64,000 nucleotides of DNA, taken from Symbiodinium natans. Taxonomy: Eukaryota > Sar > Dinophyceae > Suessiales > Symbiodiniaceae. The notes beneath the pieces were generated by a model, which worked only from the letters and a program-made list of their open reading frames with translations, was not told the origin of the DNA and searched no databases. The DNA is taken from contig CAJNDS010001224.1 of NCBI GenBank assembly GCA_905221605.1, positions 893,556-957,555 on the forward strand. The letters are read 5' to 3'. Shown piece after piece: positions 12,011-24,504 of the stretch (positions within the stretch are counted from its first letter, which is position 1; every line of letters begins with the position of its first letter). Position numbers and translations under genes: made by a program.

Positions 12011-12544
12011 GTTAGTAGCTTAAAACCCTATAGGGACCGGAAGGTATAATGATTTGAACTCTACAGCGCGCTTTTTTACATTAATATTAAAATAAAGTCT
12101 GGCGTCAGGTATGGTCGCTTTTGATTCTCACCATCGAATGCGCGGAGCCTACAGTGAATGCAGTGTTAACTCAACTCGGAGTACTGTTTTCGGTCTCCGG
12201 GAAAGCGGGGTACTGTTTTCGGTCCCTGAACACGGTGGTACTGCTTTCGGTCCACCGTCTCCCCCTCTCTTGTTTGTGTATTGTTATCTCGCCAACTGCA
12301 CACTAAACAGCACAGACGACATGGTGGTACTGTTATCGGTCCACCGTGTTTGTGCTTAAACTATTACAACAACATGAAACATATCATATTCTTTTTACAT
12401 GTGCTGTAACTTCTAGGACATACATATGGCCGCATGCCAGTATTGATTGCTTGTAATAGGGCCGCGGCCCGCACACGCGACATACCCCATTACGGAGGCT
12501 ATGCATCAACGGCCGGGGTTTTGCGACAGACGTGTTTGTTGTTG
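12011..12544. repeat. Short hairpin repeats, no gene
   Basis: Four copies of a word close to GGTACTGTTTTCGGTCC lie at about 12178, 12208, 12235 and 12322. The last two are flanked by GGTGG and CCACC, so each can fold. The rest is unique sequence without a convincing gene. Confidence 0.6.
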
Positions 12545-14440
12545 TCTGCAGGTTCCAAGTCTTGCTTATCCGGGTGTAAGTGTTCTTAAGTTTCAAAAAG
12601 CAAATATATATGTAACACTGAATTTTAAACCCCCGCTAAACCCTTAAAGGCCGCGTATGTGGGGTGGTTCTAAGTCTTGCTTATCGGGGGGTAGATGTTC
12701 TTAAGTTTCAGGAACAAATATGTATGTAAGACCGAATTTTAAACCCTCTTAAACCCTTAAAGGCTGCGTATGTGGGGTGGTGCTAAGTCTTGCTTATCGG
12801 GGGGGAAGTGTTCGTCAGTTTCAAGAAGCAAATATATATGTAACACCGAATTTTAAACCCGCTTAAACCCTTAAAGGCTGCGTATGTGGGGTGGTCCCAA
12901 GTCTTGCTTATCGGGGGGTAGGTGTTCGTAAGTTTCAAGAAGCAAATATATATGTAACACTGAATTTTGAACCCCTTAAACCCTTAAAGGCTGCGTACGT
13001 GGGGTGGTTTTAAGTCCTGCTTATCGAGGTGGTAAGTGTTCGTAAGTTTCAACAAGCAAATTGTAAACCCCCTTAAACCCTTCAAGGCTGCGTATGTGGG
13101 GTGGTGCTAAGTCTTGCTTATCGGGGGGGAAGTGTTCGTAAGTTTCAAGAAGCAAATATATATGTAACACCGAATTTTAAACCCCCTTAAACCCTTAAAG
13201 GCGGCGTATGTGGGGTAGTTCCAAGTCTTGCTTATCGGGGGGGAAGTGTTCCTCAGTTTCAAGAAGCAAATATATATGTAACACCGAATTTTACACCCCC
13301 TTAAACCCTTAAAGGCGGCGTATGCGGGGTGGTTCTAAGTCTTGCTTATCGAGGGGTACGTGTTCGTCAGTTTCAAGAAGCAAATGTATATGTAACGCTC
13401 AATTTTATACCCCCTGAAACCCTTAAAGGCTGCGTATGTGGGGTGGTTCTAAGTCTTGCTTATCGGGGGGTAAGTGTTCGTCAGTTTCAAGAAGCAAATA
13501 TATATGTAACACCGAATTTTAAACCCCCCTTAAACCCTTAAAGGCGGCGTATGTGGAAGCAAATATATATGTAACACTGAATTTTGAACCCCCTTAAACC
13601 CTTAAAGGCTGCGTATGTGGGGTGGTTCTAAGTCCTGCTTATCGAGGTGGTAAGTGTTCGTAAGTTTTAACAAGCAAATTGTAAACCCCCTTAAACCCTT
13701 AAAGGCTGCGTATGTGGGCTGGTGCTAAGTCTTGCTTATCGGGGGGGAAGTGTTCCTCAGTTTCAAGAAGCAAATATATGTAACACCGAATTTTAAACCC
13801 CCTTAAACCCTTACAGGCGGCGTATGTGGGGTTCCAAGTCTTGCTTATCGGGGGGTAGGTGTTCGTAAGTTTCAAGAAGCAAATATATATGTAACACTGA
13901 ATTTTGAACCCCCTTAAACCCTTAGAGGCTGCGTATGTGGGGTGGTTCTCAGTCCTGCTTGTCGAGGTGGTAAGTGTTAGTAAGTTTCAACAAGCAAATT
14001 GTAAACCCCCTTAAACCTTTAAAGACTGCGTATGTGGGGTGGTTCTAAGTTTTGCTTATCGGGAGCTAAGTGTCCGTAAGTTTCAAGAAGCAAATATCTA
14101 TGTAACACCGAATTTTAAACCCCCCTTAAACCCTTAAAGGCTGCGTATGCGGGGTGGTTCTACGTCTTGCTTATCGAGGGGTAAATATTCGTCAGTTTCA
14201 AGAAGCAAATATATATGTAACGCTCAATTTTATACCCCCTGAAACCCTTAAAGGCTGCGTATGTGGGGTGGTTCTAAGTCTTGCTTATCGGGGGATAAGT
14301 GTTCGTGATTTTCAAGAAGCAAATGTATATGTAACCCTGAATTTTAGACCCTCTTAAACCCTTAAAGGCTGCGTATGTGGGGTGGTTCTAGGTCTTGCTT
14401 ACCGGGGTGTAAGTGTTCGTAAATTTCAAGAAGCTGTGAG
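12545..14440. repeat. Tandem satellite, unit about 115 bp, about 17 copies
   Basis: Each unit runs GTCTTGCTTATCGGGGGG, then AGTTTCAAGAAGCAAATATA, TGTAACACCGAATTTTAAAC, CCCTTAAACCCTTAAAGGC and GCGTATGTGGGGTGG. Units are 95-120 bases because some have lost the middle. Short open frames through it are an effect of the period, not genes. The CCCTTAAACCC part is one base off a telomeric heptamer. Confidence 0.92.
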
Positions 14441-17400
14441 GGTTCCAGGTCTTGCTTGTCGCGGCCAGCCCCACTAGGTCCTCAACAGGGGAACTTTCTA
14501 GGCTTTCGGCAAGACACCCCCGAAGCCTGAAACCCGAAATTCCCCAACATCTGTGTTAAAGCAAGCGATATACCTTAAACGTATGTACTTAAGGTCCTAG
14601 ATTTTTTTTTGCTTTATGATACTTAAAGAACCCCATACAATAAGAGCGCGCAACATGACGCATTCCATGTTGTGGAGTGTATAAATGCCTTTTGTCTATG
14701 GGCAAAAAAATGACACATGTCAGGCCCTGAACTGCGTCATCTTCTTCGTGAAAGACGAAGCATGACAGGACACATCTCAAGTCCTGACTATGTCATTGTT
14801 GTCCAGTAGAGGGCGACGCATAACAAATGAAGTCCAAAAAGATTGGCCCAGAGAATTTTACGGCTATTATGGTGTTGTCCGCTGGGATAAATGTTGGAAC
14901 AAGAATTATCAGGGAGGTTTCAGGGACCACGACTAGTTTCATGGTTGTTATGGTTCTTAAGGTTACTAATCCCATTGTGTTTTTGTTAGTTCGTTTTTCA
15001 GCTTCAGGCTAGATGGCGAAGAGTAAAGAACAAGAAACCCTGAAAACATTTAGGGTGCGGTTGCAGCCATAACTTTCTTGACTTGACGAGGACAATGCTG
15101 GCTTTTGTGACTTCAAGTGCAGTACTGAACAATGGATTTAAGGTTTGAGATTTGAGAGTACGGTTCTTAGACGGACAAGGCTTCGACAATTGCGGGCTTT
15201 GGGTATTGGAGTTCAGACGCTGGCGTTAGCGAGTGCACCATCTCGTCATGCTTCGACTGCATCAAGCCTTTGCTCAAGTTGTACGTCTTTTCTTCAGCGT
15301 TCTTGCGTTGTACCTCGCAGGCCAGCCTTTGCAGATTGCAGATTGAGCATCTGCAAGAAATTTATTTCTTTCGTTATAAATATTCAGGCGTCATGGGGAA
15401 GAGCAAGAAGCGCCAGTCGGGCAAGGACAAGAAACACCAGTCGCCGCACACGACGTGGAAGAAGAACTCCCGAGCGATGGCTCTCCTCTTAGTTTTTTTT
15501 TTTAAATTTTTTCGGCGACTTTGGCTCTGCATGTTAAAATCAAGTTGATAAGGAACACCAGGAGTCCTTTCGCCAGAAAAAGAAGCAAGAGGAAGAGAAC
15601 AAGAACAAGGCCATTCGACTGTAGACGTTCATACGAACTGGAGCATAGTATCTCTAACTGCAAGAATTTGTTTACATGAAGAGCAATATTACTATGCTAA
15701 GGAAATAGAGTTTTGTGCACTGCGCTGGAGGTGAAGTCTATCATGAAGAAGACCCCGGAGCCTGCAAAGCAGATCCATTTCAAGGATGCGCCGAAGGCTG
15801 GCGTGAGCGATTAGAATGCTTAGTCGTAGTGTACGTTTCTCTAAGGTCATGATGGTGGACTCCTACAAGCACGAGAAACAGCTGTGGCTGTTCGCTTATT
15901 TTTTATGTTTAGACATGTTGAGACTTCCTGGAATGTCGGTATGCTCGTCTAGATTTTCACGAGGCACCACAACGACTGGCGCAATCCGCTTGTTTTGTGC
16001 AATACTTGCGGGCTCCGCCAGCATTTCTGGCAGGGCCGCATGGAGGCAGCGAAACAACCGCATCCGTATTGACAATGATGTTTTAAATTTTACGTTGTCA
16101 TGAGGGAGCTCCGGGAAAGTGTCATTTTGCTCAGTGGAAGTCGCCAGCTCATTGCCGAATTAATCTTTTTACGCTGTTTTCATCTCTTAACGCTTGAAGT
16201 ACCCCCCCCCCCGCAATGAGGTTCGTCTGCGGACAATGTCTTCTTCAGCCTGCATCGAAGCTTCACTCAACGCAGCCCGTCCTAATCAGATGTCTTAGTC
16301 ATAAGAAGATTTTATCGCACCAGCGCAATCTAAGGTCGAGTAACCTGAGACGCTGATCGCAGAGCAGCAAGGCGATGCGGCGCCAAAAAAAAAGGCAAAC
16401 CTTGCCTGAGTGCTGCGAATGCAACACTTGCGCTTCAATTCAGCAGTCTCGTCAGGCGCTTCTTGCTAGTATTTAAATTAAATTACAATTTAGTGATATA
16501 TACATGAGGATAAAGAGACTTGCCGCAACATTTTCAGCTCAAGTTGCTTGTGTCAACTCAAGCAGACTCGCCGGGAGTGACTTGCTTAAATTTATGAGTG
16601 TACTTCTTTCTTTTAACATTCGGCCGATGTATACTTGATCGCGTTCACACCTTGGGGCAGACAACTGAACTGTGAAAGCGTACAGAAACATATTCATGTG
16701 CATGTTACATTTTTAAATGAGGCGCACCGAGAAGCATATGTGCCTCGGCAAAATTATATTTTTAGTTGCAAGGATGAATACATCATGCATTAACCTAAGG
16801 TCTTCGACGATGCGCTGGTCGAAAATGCGATGGTTGATGGATGAAGATGAGCCTCCAAGCTTGACCTGTTCGTGTGGTTGCATTCGCTTGTCTAAAAGAT
16901 CGTCAGGCTGGACGTTGACTTCGAGTCAAAGAACATATCATCTTCTGCGAGCAGTTCCTTGCTAGACAACTCTACACAACAAGCTACAGCCAAAAAAATG
17001 AAGAAAACCAGGACGCGCGGTGCGTGTCCCTCGCTGGCGAGACGACGTGTGACTTGACTTTAAGCAAATAAGTGCAAGGATCTGATCTCAAAGTCTGTGC
17101 TGAGGACGTCGGACGCCGTGATCACGCCCGCCGAATTTTTAAAGCAGCAGTTGAGCTAATTTTTGTCAAAATTCCGATAGGCAATAAGCCATTTCAGTAA
17201 GGCGCGCTGCCACTGGCCTGGCAGACGACTGCGAAGCAAAAGATCTGTGCTTGCCTCAGTACGGCCTGAACTATTTCATTTATATGTGTAAACTTTTCAA
17301 ATAAGGAAATTCAAAGACGGACGTCGCCGTCGCGCAGTTACGTGTCAGGAACTTACTACAAAAACTTAAACAAGAATATCACGATCCGTTTTTTTTAGGG

Positions 17401-19250
17401 CTAATCGGTCCTGACGGACGACTGACAAGGAGAGTGCTGGTTGAAAAAGTTGTGTTGAGTTTTGATTTCTCGTCATATATACTTATCCGTGCATGACAAG
17501 CAGGACGAACGTGGTGTTGAAGAAGATCCGTTTGGACGCTGGTCCTGAGGTCAACGACGAGCTGCACCCTAGACGAGAGTTTGCAGTGACATTTTTCTTT
17601 TCAAATGTGCGCTTAGACTTTAACGCCATGTCATGTTGGCGTATCTGCCAGGAAACCGGAAGATGAGTGTATGCAAACGCGGCGACTTCTCAACATGGAG
17701 TGGGGGTCTTAATTCTTGTACACAAACCATAACTAAATGTTTCTCCCAACATAATGCGGCGGCCGAGGATTGCAGGCATCCACCACTGGCATCTTTTCCA
17801 GACACCTGTCTAGTATTTAGTTTAGAATAAGATACCCCTGCTGCCCCATTCATGCAGCTGTGCTCGTAGGTCAGCCTCTGTGACGCACCCGAGCATCCTC
17901 AAGCTCGTCGAGATGGAGTAAAGGCCTCAGTTCCTGTAAGACCGCATGATAACATCACCGCACGCGCGTATATTGTCTAAGGTCTCGTGCAGCTGACCAC
18001 TGCTCTGACATTGTCTGGACCTGGAGGTTGCAAGAACGTTAATATTCTTAACATACATAAATATGTGACAATTATACATTTCTATAAGAAATTTTATCAA
18101 GCATATATGTCTTCAGGTCGACCGCTGCAACAAATCCAAATATCGACGATGAGATCTTCAGCATTCCTCGCGGACAGCATCAGTGTGGCTTAGCTTGTAT
18201 TATTATTTTATTTTCGTATCATTGATAAAATTAATATGTTTAGTAATACTAGTATTATTATAACTATTTGTCTTATTAAAATATAATCGAAAACAATGCG
18301 TTACCATGACTGCAAGGAAGCCCATCGGGTTTTGCTTGAAGATGGACAGTATCTTTACTTGGTGTTTCTGAGCTGCATCTAAGATTCGAATGTCTCTCTA
18401 CAATCCTGCACGCTTCAATTTTTAAGGCGACACTTTGGCGAAGAATATAATTTTTCGGACCTTTACGACAAAGAAGACTGCAACGACAAAGGCTCATCGA
18501 GTTCTTGTTCTGTGTGAGTTCTTTTTCTTGCGCTAGGAATTAAAAGAGGCATGCTCATGGTCAAGATTGTCGCGATTCTCCTGGTACAAGGGCTTTGCGC
18601 GCAAAGGACTCGTCTGATGAGCAGACTTACGTGCGAATAATATTAAATTACATGTCATCGAGATTTGCATTGATGCGGAAAGGACGTAATTCGTACTACG
18701 TCCGAAACAATATTCCCAGGCGTCGACGTCGAGGCGGCATAAAATACTAGACCACACAGACTCATCATGAGTCCTTGCGTTTACGCAGATGCTGTGGTTC
18801 GCCCCGAGAAGAGAAACTTGGCATTCGTTGTTAATCCTGCGCGCAGCAAGAAGTTGAAACATAAAAGGATGATGATCTCCGACATACTCCCAGACCTTAC
18901 ACTTCGAATCCTGCAGCAAGGTTAATGGTCTTCGTTGCAAGTGTATAAAGGTTCGACTTCAAATCTGAATCAGTGGAATTTACGATCCTGAAATAATAAG
19001 ACGCGAAATCATCTGACAGGATGACGATGGGGAAGATCTTGACTGAGCGTGTTCAGCTTTCACATGAGAGATCGAGTAGATGATTTATGCTGCCGAGATG
19101 CGGTAGGGCCACAGGAAAGGTTGTTCGGGAAGCTAAGCAGCTATGTTAACGAGTATCCCGAAGCTTCTCAAGTCTCGTTTTTGTTAGTTTTTTCACAGGA
19201 TTTAGAGTTTAACGTTGCTTCTCGGATTGCCTGGTAATTCTAAACCCTAG
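14441..19250 (+). CDS. Probable gene with many short exons, unrecognised
   Basis: The base composition changes: GC-rich protein-like islands sit in AT-rich spacers with no telomeric arrays. Plus-strand islands include 15393-15480 (MGKSKKRQSGKDKKHQSPHT, then TWKKNSRAMA), 15561-15622 (ESFRQKKKQEEENKNKAIRL), 15731-15812 (VKSIMKKTPEPAKQIHFKDA), 15847-15895 (VMMVDSYKHEKQLWLFA), 15966-15988 (HHNDWRNP, then a GC donor), 16015-16065 (LRQHFWQGRMEAAKQPHPY) and 17497-17566 (VVLKKIRLDAGPEVNDELHP). Most follow an AG. The start is probably near 15393. The protein would be basic and charged, with a lysine-rich beginning. No family recognised; exon borders are approximate. Confidence 0.4.
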
Positions 19251-19459
19251 AGCATGAACTCTACATCTTAATCTTCAATACTAAAACCTAAACCCTAAAC
19301 CCTAAGTCGAAATCTTTAAACCCAAAACATTGAAATGATAAACCTTAGAGTCTCAATCATATAATTAAAGTCACGCAAGAATCGAGTGACTCAAAGCTCC
19401 CAAGTATCGTTTTTTTCTGGATGTTGTTTTTTCTTTAGGGTTTAGAGTTTTACGGTGCT

Positions 19460-21960
19460 TCTCAGACTGTCTGGAGATGAATGGCCCTTGCTGGATCTCA
19501 GACGTCGAGGCATTCAAGCATAGGTTCCTGGATGCCAGAGCTAATTCTGCAGGATGTGGACAGTCAGATCTCTAGAGCGCGAGCCACTACCATCTACAGG
19601 AAGAAAAGGAGACAAGCACATCCAGAGATGCTGGACTCAGAGCTGCTCGCAGCATGTTAGTTTTCCAAGCACAGCTCTGAGCAAGAAAGCTGGAAGGCGT
19701 CTTAGATGAGGATCACGACCTTCAGGGTTAGGGGTTAAATATGAGAGTTCAAGGGGTCAGGGTTAAGGCTCAGAGTGTTTCAAGGCGGAGGGTTTAATGT
19801 TTTCGATTTAGGATTCGGAATTAAGGGTTTAAAGTTGAGGGTGCAAGGCTTAAAATCTAGGGAGTAGAAACTGACGAGGAATGTTAGACAGGTGGAGATG
19901 TATGATCAGCTCCGAGCTCGAGCTCAGTCTCAGGACTCTCTCCATCTGTATCTTCATCTACGCGGGGAGTTTGTTTAGTAAAGTAAGGCCCTTGTGGGTT
20001 TAAGGTTCAGGGCTTAGAGTTCAAGGTTTACAGTTTAAAGTTTAGGGTTTAGGGTCTATGGCTTATGGTTTTGTGGATAAGGTCTCTCTGGAACCTCAAC
20101 TGGCCGGGCGCAGATGAGCAGAGACCCTTTTTAAGCTGCATCATAGAAGGGGCTAAACCTAAAACCCAACAACCCGAACCTTTAACTATAAACCCTAAAC
20201 CTTCACCCTAAACCTAAACCCGAAACCCTAAAACCTAAACCCTATACCCTAAACCATAAACTTAAAACCCTAAACCTTAAACCCTAAACCCTAAGCCATA
20301 AACCTTGTAGGTTAAAGCCTAAACCGTGCAGTTTGTTTTTGCCATGTACAGCTTATCTGAAGCGCGAGCCATCACGACTTATCTTAGTAAAAGCGACACA
20401 CATAAGCAGAAATGATGGACTCGCAGCTACTCGCAGCAAGTCAGTGTTTCAAGCAAAGCTATGAGCAAGGAAGTGAGAAGATGCATCGGACTACAGTCAC
20501 GACCCTAGAGCTGAACGTTAAAAGTTCGGACTTCGTGGGTTTAAGGTTAACTGTTACAGGTTTCAAGGTTTAGGAGCAGATTTTAAAGATTAGGTTTAAG
20601 AAGTTAGGGTTCAGGGCTCAGAGTTTAAGGTTTCAGGTTCAGCACAAAGAAACGCTGAGGAATGTTAAAGAGGTGGAGACGTATGAGCATTTCCGAGCAC
20701 AAGCTGAGTTTAACGGCTCTCCTGATCTGTTTTTGTCTGCGCTAGGAGTGTGTCTACTAAAGTGAGGCCCTTGTGAGTTTGGGGTTTTGGGCTTAGTAAA
20801 TCCTGCAGGAAGTAGTGGCTTTGTGTTTCAATGCGGACAATCAGATGACAATCAGATCTCTAGAGCACGAGCCAGTATCGTCTAGAACAAGAAAAGGCGA
20901 CAAGAACATGCAGAGATGCTGGACTCTCAGCTACTCGCAGCATGTTAGTTTTGCAAGCACAGCCCGCAGCAAGGAAGCTGGGAGGCGTCTTAGATCAGGA
21001 TCACGACCTTAAGGGTTAGGGTTGAAATATGAGAGTTCAAGGGATTAGGGTTAAGGCTCCGAGTGTTTCAAGGTGGAGGATTTAATGTTTTCGACTTAGG
21101 ATTCAAAGTTAAGGGTTTAAAGTTCAGGGTGTTAGGCTTAAAATCTAGGGAGTAGAAACTGATGAGGAATGTTAGACAGGTGTAGATGTATGAGCAGCTC
21201 CGAGCTCGAGCTCAGCTTATGACTTTCTTCATCTGTGTCTTCTTCTGCGCGGGGAGTTTTTGAAGTAAAGTAAGGCCCTTGTGGGTTTACGGTTTAGGGC
21301 TTAGAGTTCAAGGTTTAGGATTTAGAGGTTAAGGTTTAGGGTCTATGGCTTGTGGTTTAGTGAATAATGTCTCTCTGGAGCCTCAACTGACCACGTGCAG
21401 ATGAGCAGAGACCTTTTTTGAGCTGCATCATAAAAGGGACTAAATCGAAAACCCATAAACCCGAACCTTTAAGTATAAACCCTAAGCCTATACCCTAAAC
21501 CCGAAACTCTAAAATCTAAACCCTATCCCCTAAACCATAAACCTTAAACCTTAAACCCTAAACCATAAACCTTGAAGGTTTAAACCTAAACCGTGCATTT
21601 GTTTCTGCAATGTACAGACTATCCGAAGCGCGAGCCATCATGACTTACCTTGATAAAAGCGACACGCATAGGCAGAGATGATGGACTCGCAGGTACTCGC
21701 AGCACGCCTGTGTTTCAAGCACAGCCATGAGCAAGGAAGCGAGAAGATGCGTCGGATTACAGTCACGAGCCTAGGGGTGAAAGTTAAAAGTTAGGACTTC
21801 GCGAGTTTAAGGTTTACTTTTAAAGGTTTCAAGGTTAAGGGTCAAAAAATAAAGATTAGGTTTAAAGGGTTGAAGTTCAGGTTTCAAGGTTTAACGTTTC
21901 AGGTTTAGGGAGTAGAAAGCTGAGCTATACTTGAACAGATCGAGACATGTAGTGGACGCG
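19460..21960. repeat. Old tandem duplication, period about 1.28 kb, with decayed telomeric words
   Basis: Segment 19571-19745 recurs at 20861-21040 (GAGATGCTGGACTC, GGCGTCTTAGAT, GATCACGACCTT shared), and segment 20350-20515 recurs at 21620-21775 (ATGATGGACTCGCAG, AGATGC.TCGGA.TACAGTCACGA shared). The two halves are also related to each other. Sequence between them is degenerate TTTAGGG/CCCTAAA, far more mutated than arrays elsewhere. No gene seen. Confidence 0.75.
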
Positions 21961-22144
21961 TTCATTTAAGAGCATATATATTCCTATATTTATCGCGTTT
22001 GGCTTTGTTTATTTAAGAGGGCTTATATAAACTAAGCCAAAAGAACCCTAAAGGTCTCAGGCTCATATATATATATATACATCAAAACCCTTTGAAGGAG
22101 GCAAGGGACCATATTAAGGGCCCATGCAACTACCCTCCGAGCTT

Positions 22145-22451
22145 TTTCTTTTCCACTGGGCGGCCCGCGTACTGCACGTAGTCCACGACAATCAGCACTC
22201 TTACCGCGACCCACATCGGACAAAGGCCGTGAGCTGCCGTGAAATGGAGCTGCTAGCCATGAAGCTGCTTCGGAACTGCTTTTGAAGCTACTCGTCTCTA
22301 AGCCTCAAATTGTCAAAGCCTACATCCAGACGGCTTTCGAGATAAGGGTTGAGCTAGGCCTTTCAGGGCTGGTTAGATGCATCTTCCACCCGAAGCCCTG
22401 AAAACAATCCTGCTCGACAAGAGGCTGATGGTCTCGCCGACCACTTTGCGA
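22145..22451. CDS. Coding-like exons on both strands, unrecognised
   Basis: Minus strand 22207-22145 reads VLIVVDYVQYAGRPVEK. Plus strand 22311-22350 reads KAYIQTAFEIR and 22379-22451 reads LPPEALKTILLDKRLMVSPT up to a GT donor. No family recognised and no joins proven. Confidence 0.28.
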
Positions 22452-22892
22452 GTCACAAGAAACTCGAACCTTGGGCTAGGGTTTTTGGGGTTTAGGGTTT
22501 TAGGGTTTAGGGTGAAGCGTTTAGGGTTTAGGGTTGCGGATTTACGATTTAGGGTTTAGGGTCAGGGTTGACGGTAGATATTTCCCACGGAGTCTGGGCT
22601 GTTGGCATTGGCCCATGTGGCGACGCTCTTATACTCTGTAAACCTAGACCCTACTTGCAGGTTCAGGAGTAGTTATAGGGTTATAAGTACCTCAAATCGG
22701 GCTAGTATAGTCACCAGAATTCTAACCCTACTGACAGCTACCCAAGATGAACCTTCAAGCAAGCCCTACAAGCCTGCCCGAGCGTGAGCGACAAAAACCC
22801 TGCAAGCCCTCGACCATAAACCCAGGCGGGTGACGGGGGGGTAAAGCAAGCAAGCACGGGTTCCCCCCCGAGGCTTGCTGTGGACTCATGAT

Positions 22893-22986
22893 GGAACCCC
22901 AGGAACATTACAGAAAATAATCCCTATATTACCCTTACAAGGAAGAGTATCGTTGACTTTTCTTGGGTGGTTCTAAAGCAGATAGT
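22893..22986. mobile_element. Inverted-repeat element, family D (copy 2)
   Basis: Shares AATAATCCCTATATTACCCTTACAAGG and the terminal GGTGGTTCTAAAGCAGATAG with the other family D copies, with decayed ends. Confidence 0.6.
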
Positions 22987-23029
22987 AGGGAACAGTCGGA
23001 AAGGACCTTGTTCAATGTAGCGGGTCCTG

Positions 23030-23107
23030 ATGTTGGATTCCGGCATGTTCCTCGGCAAGCCGCCCAATGCGCTCCATGTCGCGGAAGGGAACTGTGCCAT
23101 CCTGGTC
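23030..23107 (-). CDS. EF-hand-like coding exon
   Basis: Minus strand reads PDQDGTVPFRDMERIGRLAE in one open frame; DQDGTVPFRDME fits part of a calcium-binding EF loop, with the first ligand possibly in the preceding exon. Telomeric repeats follow immediately upstream (23108-23200). Identity rests on one motif only. Confidence 0.4.
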
Positions 23108-23224
23108 AGGGCTTAGGGTTTGGGGTTTGGGGTTTGGGGTTTAAGGTTTGGGATTTAGGGTTTAGGGTTTGGGGTTTGGGGTTTAGGGTTTAGGGTTGCA
23201 TCCGGCTCAGGCCCAGGCTTCTAA

Positions 23225-23342
23225 GGGTAGTTACCTTAATATGATCATTTACCTTCTTGAAAGGGTTCTGAGGTATGGGCCCATCATTTGTCATAGGGTG
23301 CCCCCTTTTAAGGGCCCATACTAAGGGACCATGAAACTACCC
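23225..23342. mobile_element. Inverted-repeat element, family E
   Basis: Ends GGGTAGTTACCTTAATATGA and AAGGGACCATGAAACTACCC are inverted copies of each other; the inside repeats GGGCCCAT. Related pieces lie at 7700, 8610, 22030 and 32862. Confidence 0.65.
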
Positions 23343-23679
23343 GAACCCTAAACCCTAAAGCCTAAACCCTAAACCCTAAACCCTGAGCCCTACACCCTGA
23401 ACCCTAAACCCTGAACCCTGAACCCTAGACCATGAAACTACCCTTAAAAGCCTGACGTGGCTAAGGACCTAGCTGGGCCAAAACAAGTGAACCTTTCAAT
23501 TCTGCCAGGATTCTAGAAAACCCAAAAGGAGTTAGGGTTTAGGGTTTAGGGCTACCTACTCAGATATTAAGAAGAGAAGGACCAAGCTTTAAAAAAAAAC
23601 AAGCCCAGAAAGGGTTCATGAGTTAGATCAAGGCGTCAAAATTCGGCAAGACGAGCGCCGGGGGTGCTCTCAGGCGCAT

Positions 23680-23775
23680 GAATTCCCCCTTCTACTAACA
23701 GTCCTTCATAGGGATTATCGGGGGTGCCATGATCTCTGTTAAGGACTGTTACTATAAGGGGGGAACATGCCAAGA
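23680..23775. mobile_element. Inverted-repeat element, family B (copy 2)
   Basis: Core ACTAACAGTCCTTCATAGGGAT and its inverted partner AAGGACTGTTACTATAAGGGG. A family D element begins directly after it. Confidence 0.75.
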
Positions 23776-23782
23776 CGACTAT

Positions 23783-23882
23783 TTGCTTAAGAACCCCAAA
23801 AGAATAAAAAACAATAATCCCTCTATTACCCTTGTAAGGAAAAACCTTTTTCTTTTGGGGGGGGGGGGTGTTCTTAAGCAAA
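23783..23882. mobile_element. Inverted-repeat element, family D (copy 3)
   Basis: Ends TTTGCTTAAGAACCCC and GGTGTTCTTAAGCAAA form a perfect 12-base terminal inverted repeat; the inside contains AATAATCCCTCTATTACCCT. Directly follows a family B copy. Confidence 0.8.
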
Positions 23883-24023
23883 CACACGCGCAAACCACAC
23901 AGGGCTCCCACAAGCCCTGGTGCCGCTACCAGAGGTTTAGGGATGTTTAGGGTTTAAGGTTTAGGGTTTCCAGGGAAAGAGACTTGACAGCCCGGCTCTG
24001 CAGAGAGATCCTTTCACAGAGAC

Positions 24024-24146
24024 CTTGACTTTTAGGTTCCCGAAGCTCGCCTCGGCCACAGGCACGTCGTCCACGGCCAACAGAACATCCCCAGCCTTTT
24101 GGCGCGCTTCGGGGGCGGAGATTCGGAGGGCGTGGCCAACGAGCCC
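24024..24146 (-). CDS. PDZ-like coding exon
   Basis: An exon of exactly 41 codons, bounded by AG before 24146 and a GT donor after 24024. It reads GLVGHALRISAPEARQKAGD, then VLLAVDDVPVAEASFGNLKV. The spacing of GH.LRI and AGDVLLAVDDVPV is that of the strand-helix core of a PDZ domain. Which gene it belongs to is unclear; exons at 26600-26700 and 26394-26457 on the same strand lie upstream. Confidence 0.5.
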
Positions 24147-24198
24147 CTAGCACCCCGCAGTTCAGGAAGACAGCTCAACTCTGATGTTGAGGATCCCA

Positions 24199-24299
24199 TT
24201 GGGATGTTCCCCCCTATGCTAGCAGTCCTTAATAGGAATTGCAGTGCCCCCTAATGCAATTCCTAGTAAGGACTGTTAGTACAAGGGGGAACATCCCAA
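24199..24299. mobile_element. Inverted-repeat element, family B (copy 3)
   Basis: Terminal inverted repeat TTGGGATGTTCCCCCC and GGGGGAACATCCCAA, inner inverted repeat CAGTCCTTAATAGGAATT with its partner. The most complete copy in the window. Confidence 0.9.
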
Positions 24300-24402
24300 A
24301 GTCCCTATGCTGTTTGAAGAGGCATTTCTTGATTCAGGGAAGGTGTGGTGAGCTCCTCTACATTTTACACATGCAACGTTCCAGCCCCTTAAAGCCCCAA
24401 GC

Positions 24403-24504
24403 TTGAGATGTTCCCCCTCATACGACAGTCCTCCGTAGGGATTGTGCTACCCCCTATTCTAATCCCTACTAAGGACTCCTAGCGTAAGGGGGAACATCCC
24501 AAAC
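24403..24504. mobile_element. Inverted-repeat element, family B (copy 4)
   Basis: Terminal repeat TTGAGATGTTCCCCCT and AAGGGGGAACATCCCAA about 100 bases after the previous copy, in the same orientation. Confidence 0.9.

Noticed and set aside
12111-14357. Several 60-80 codon open frames with repeated VVLSLAYRGV words
   Set aside because: They follow the period of the 115 bp satellite and are not conserved proteins.
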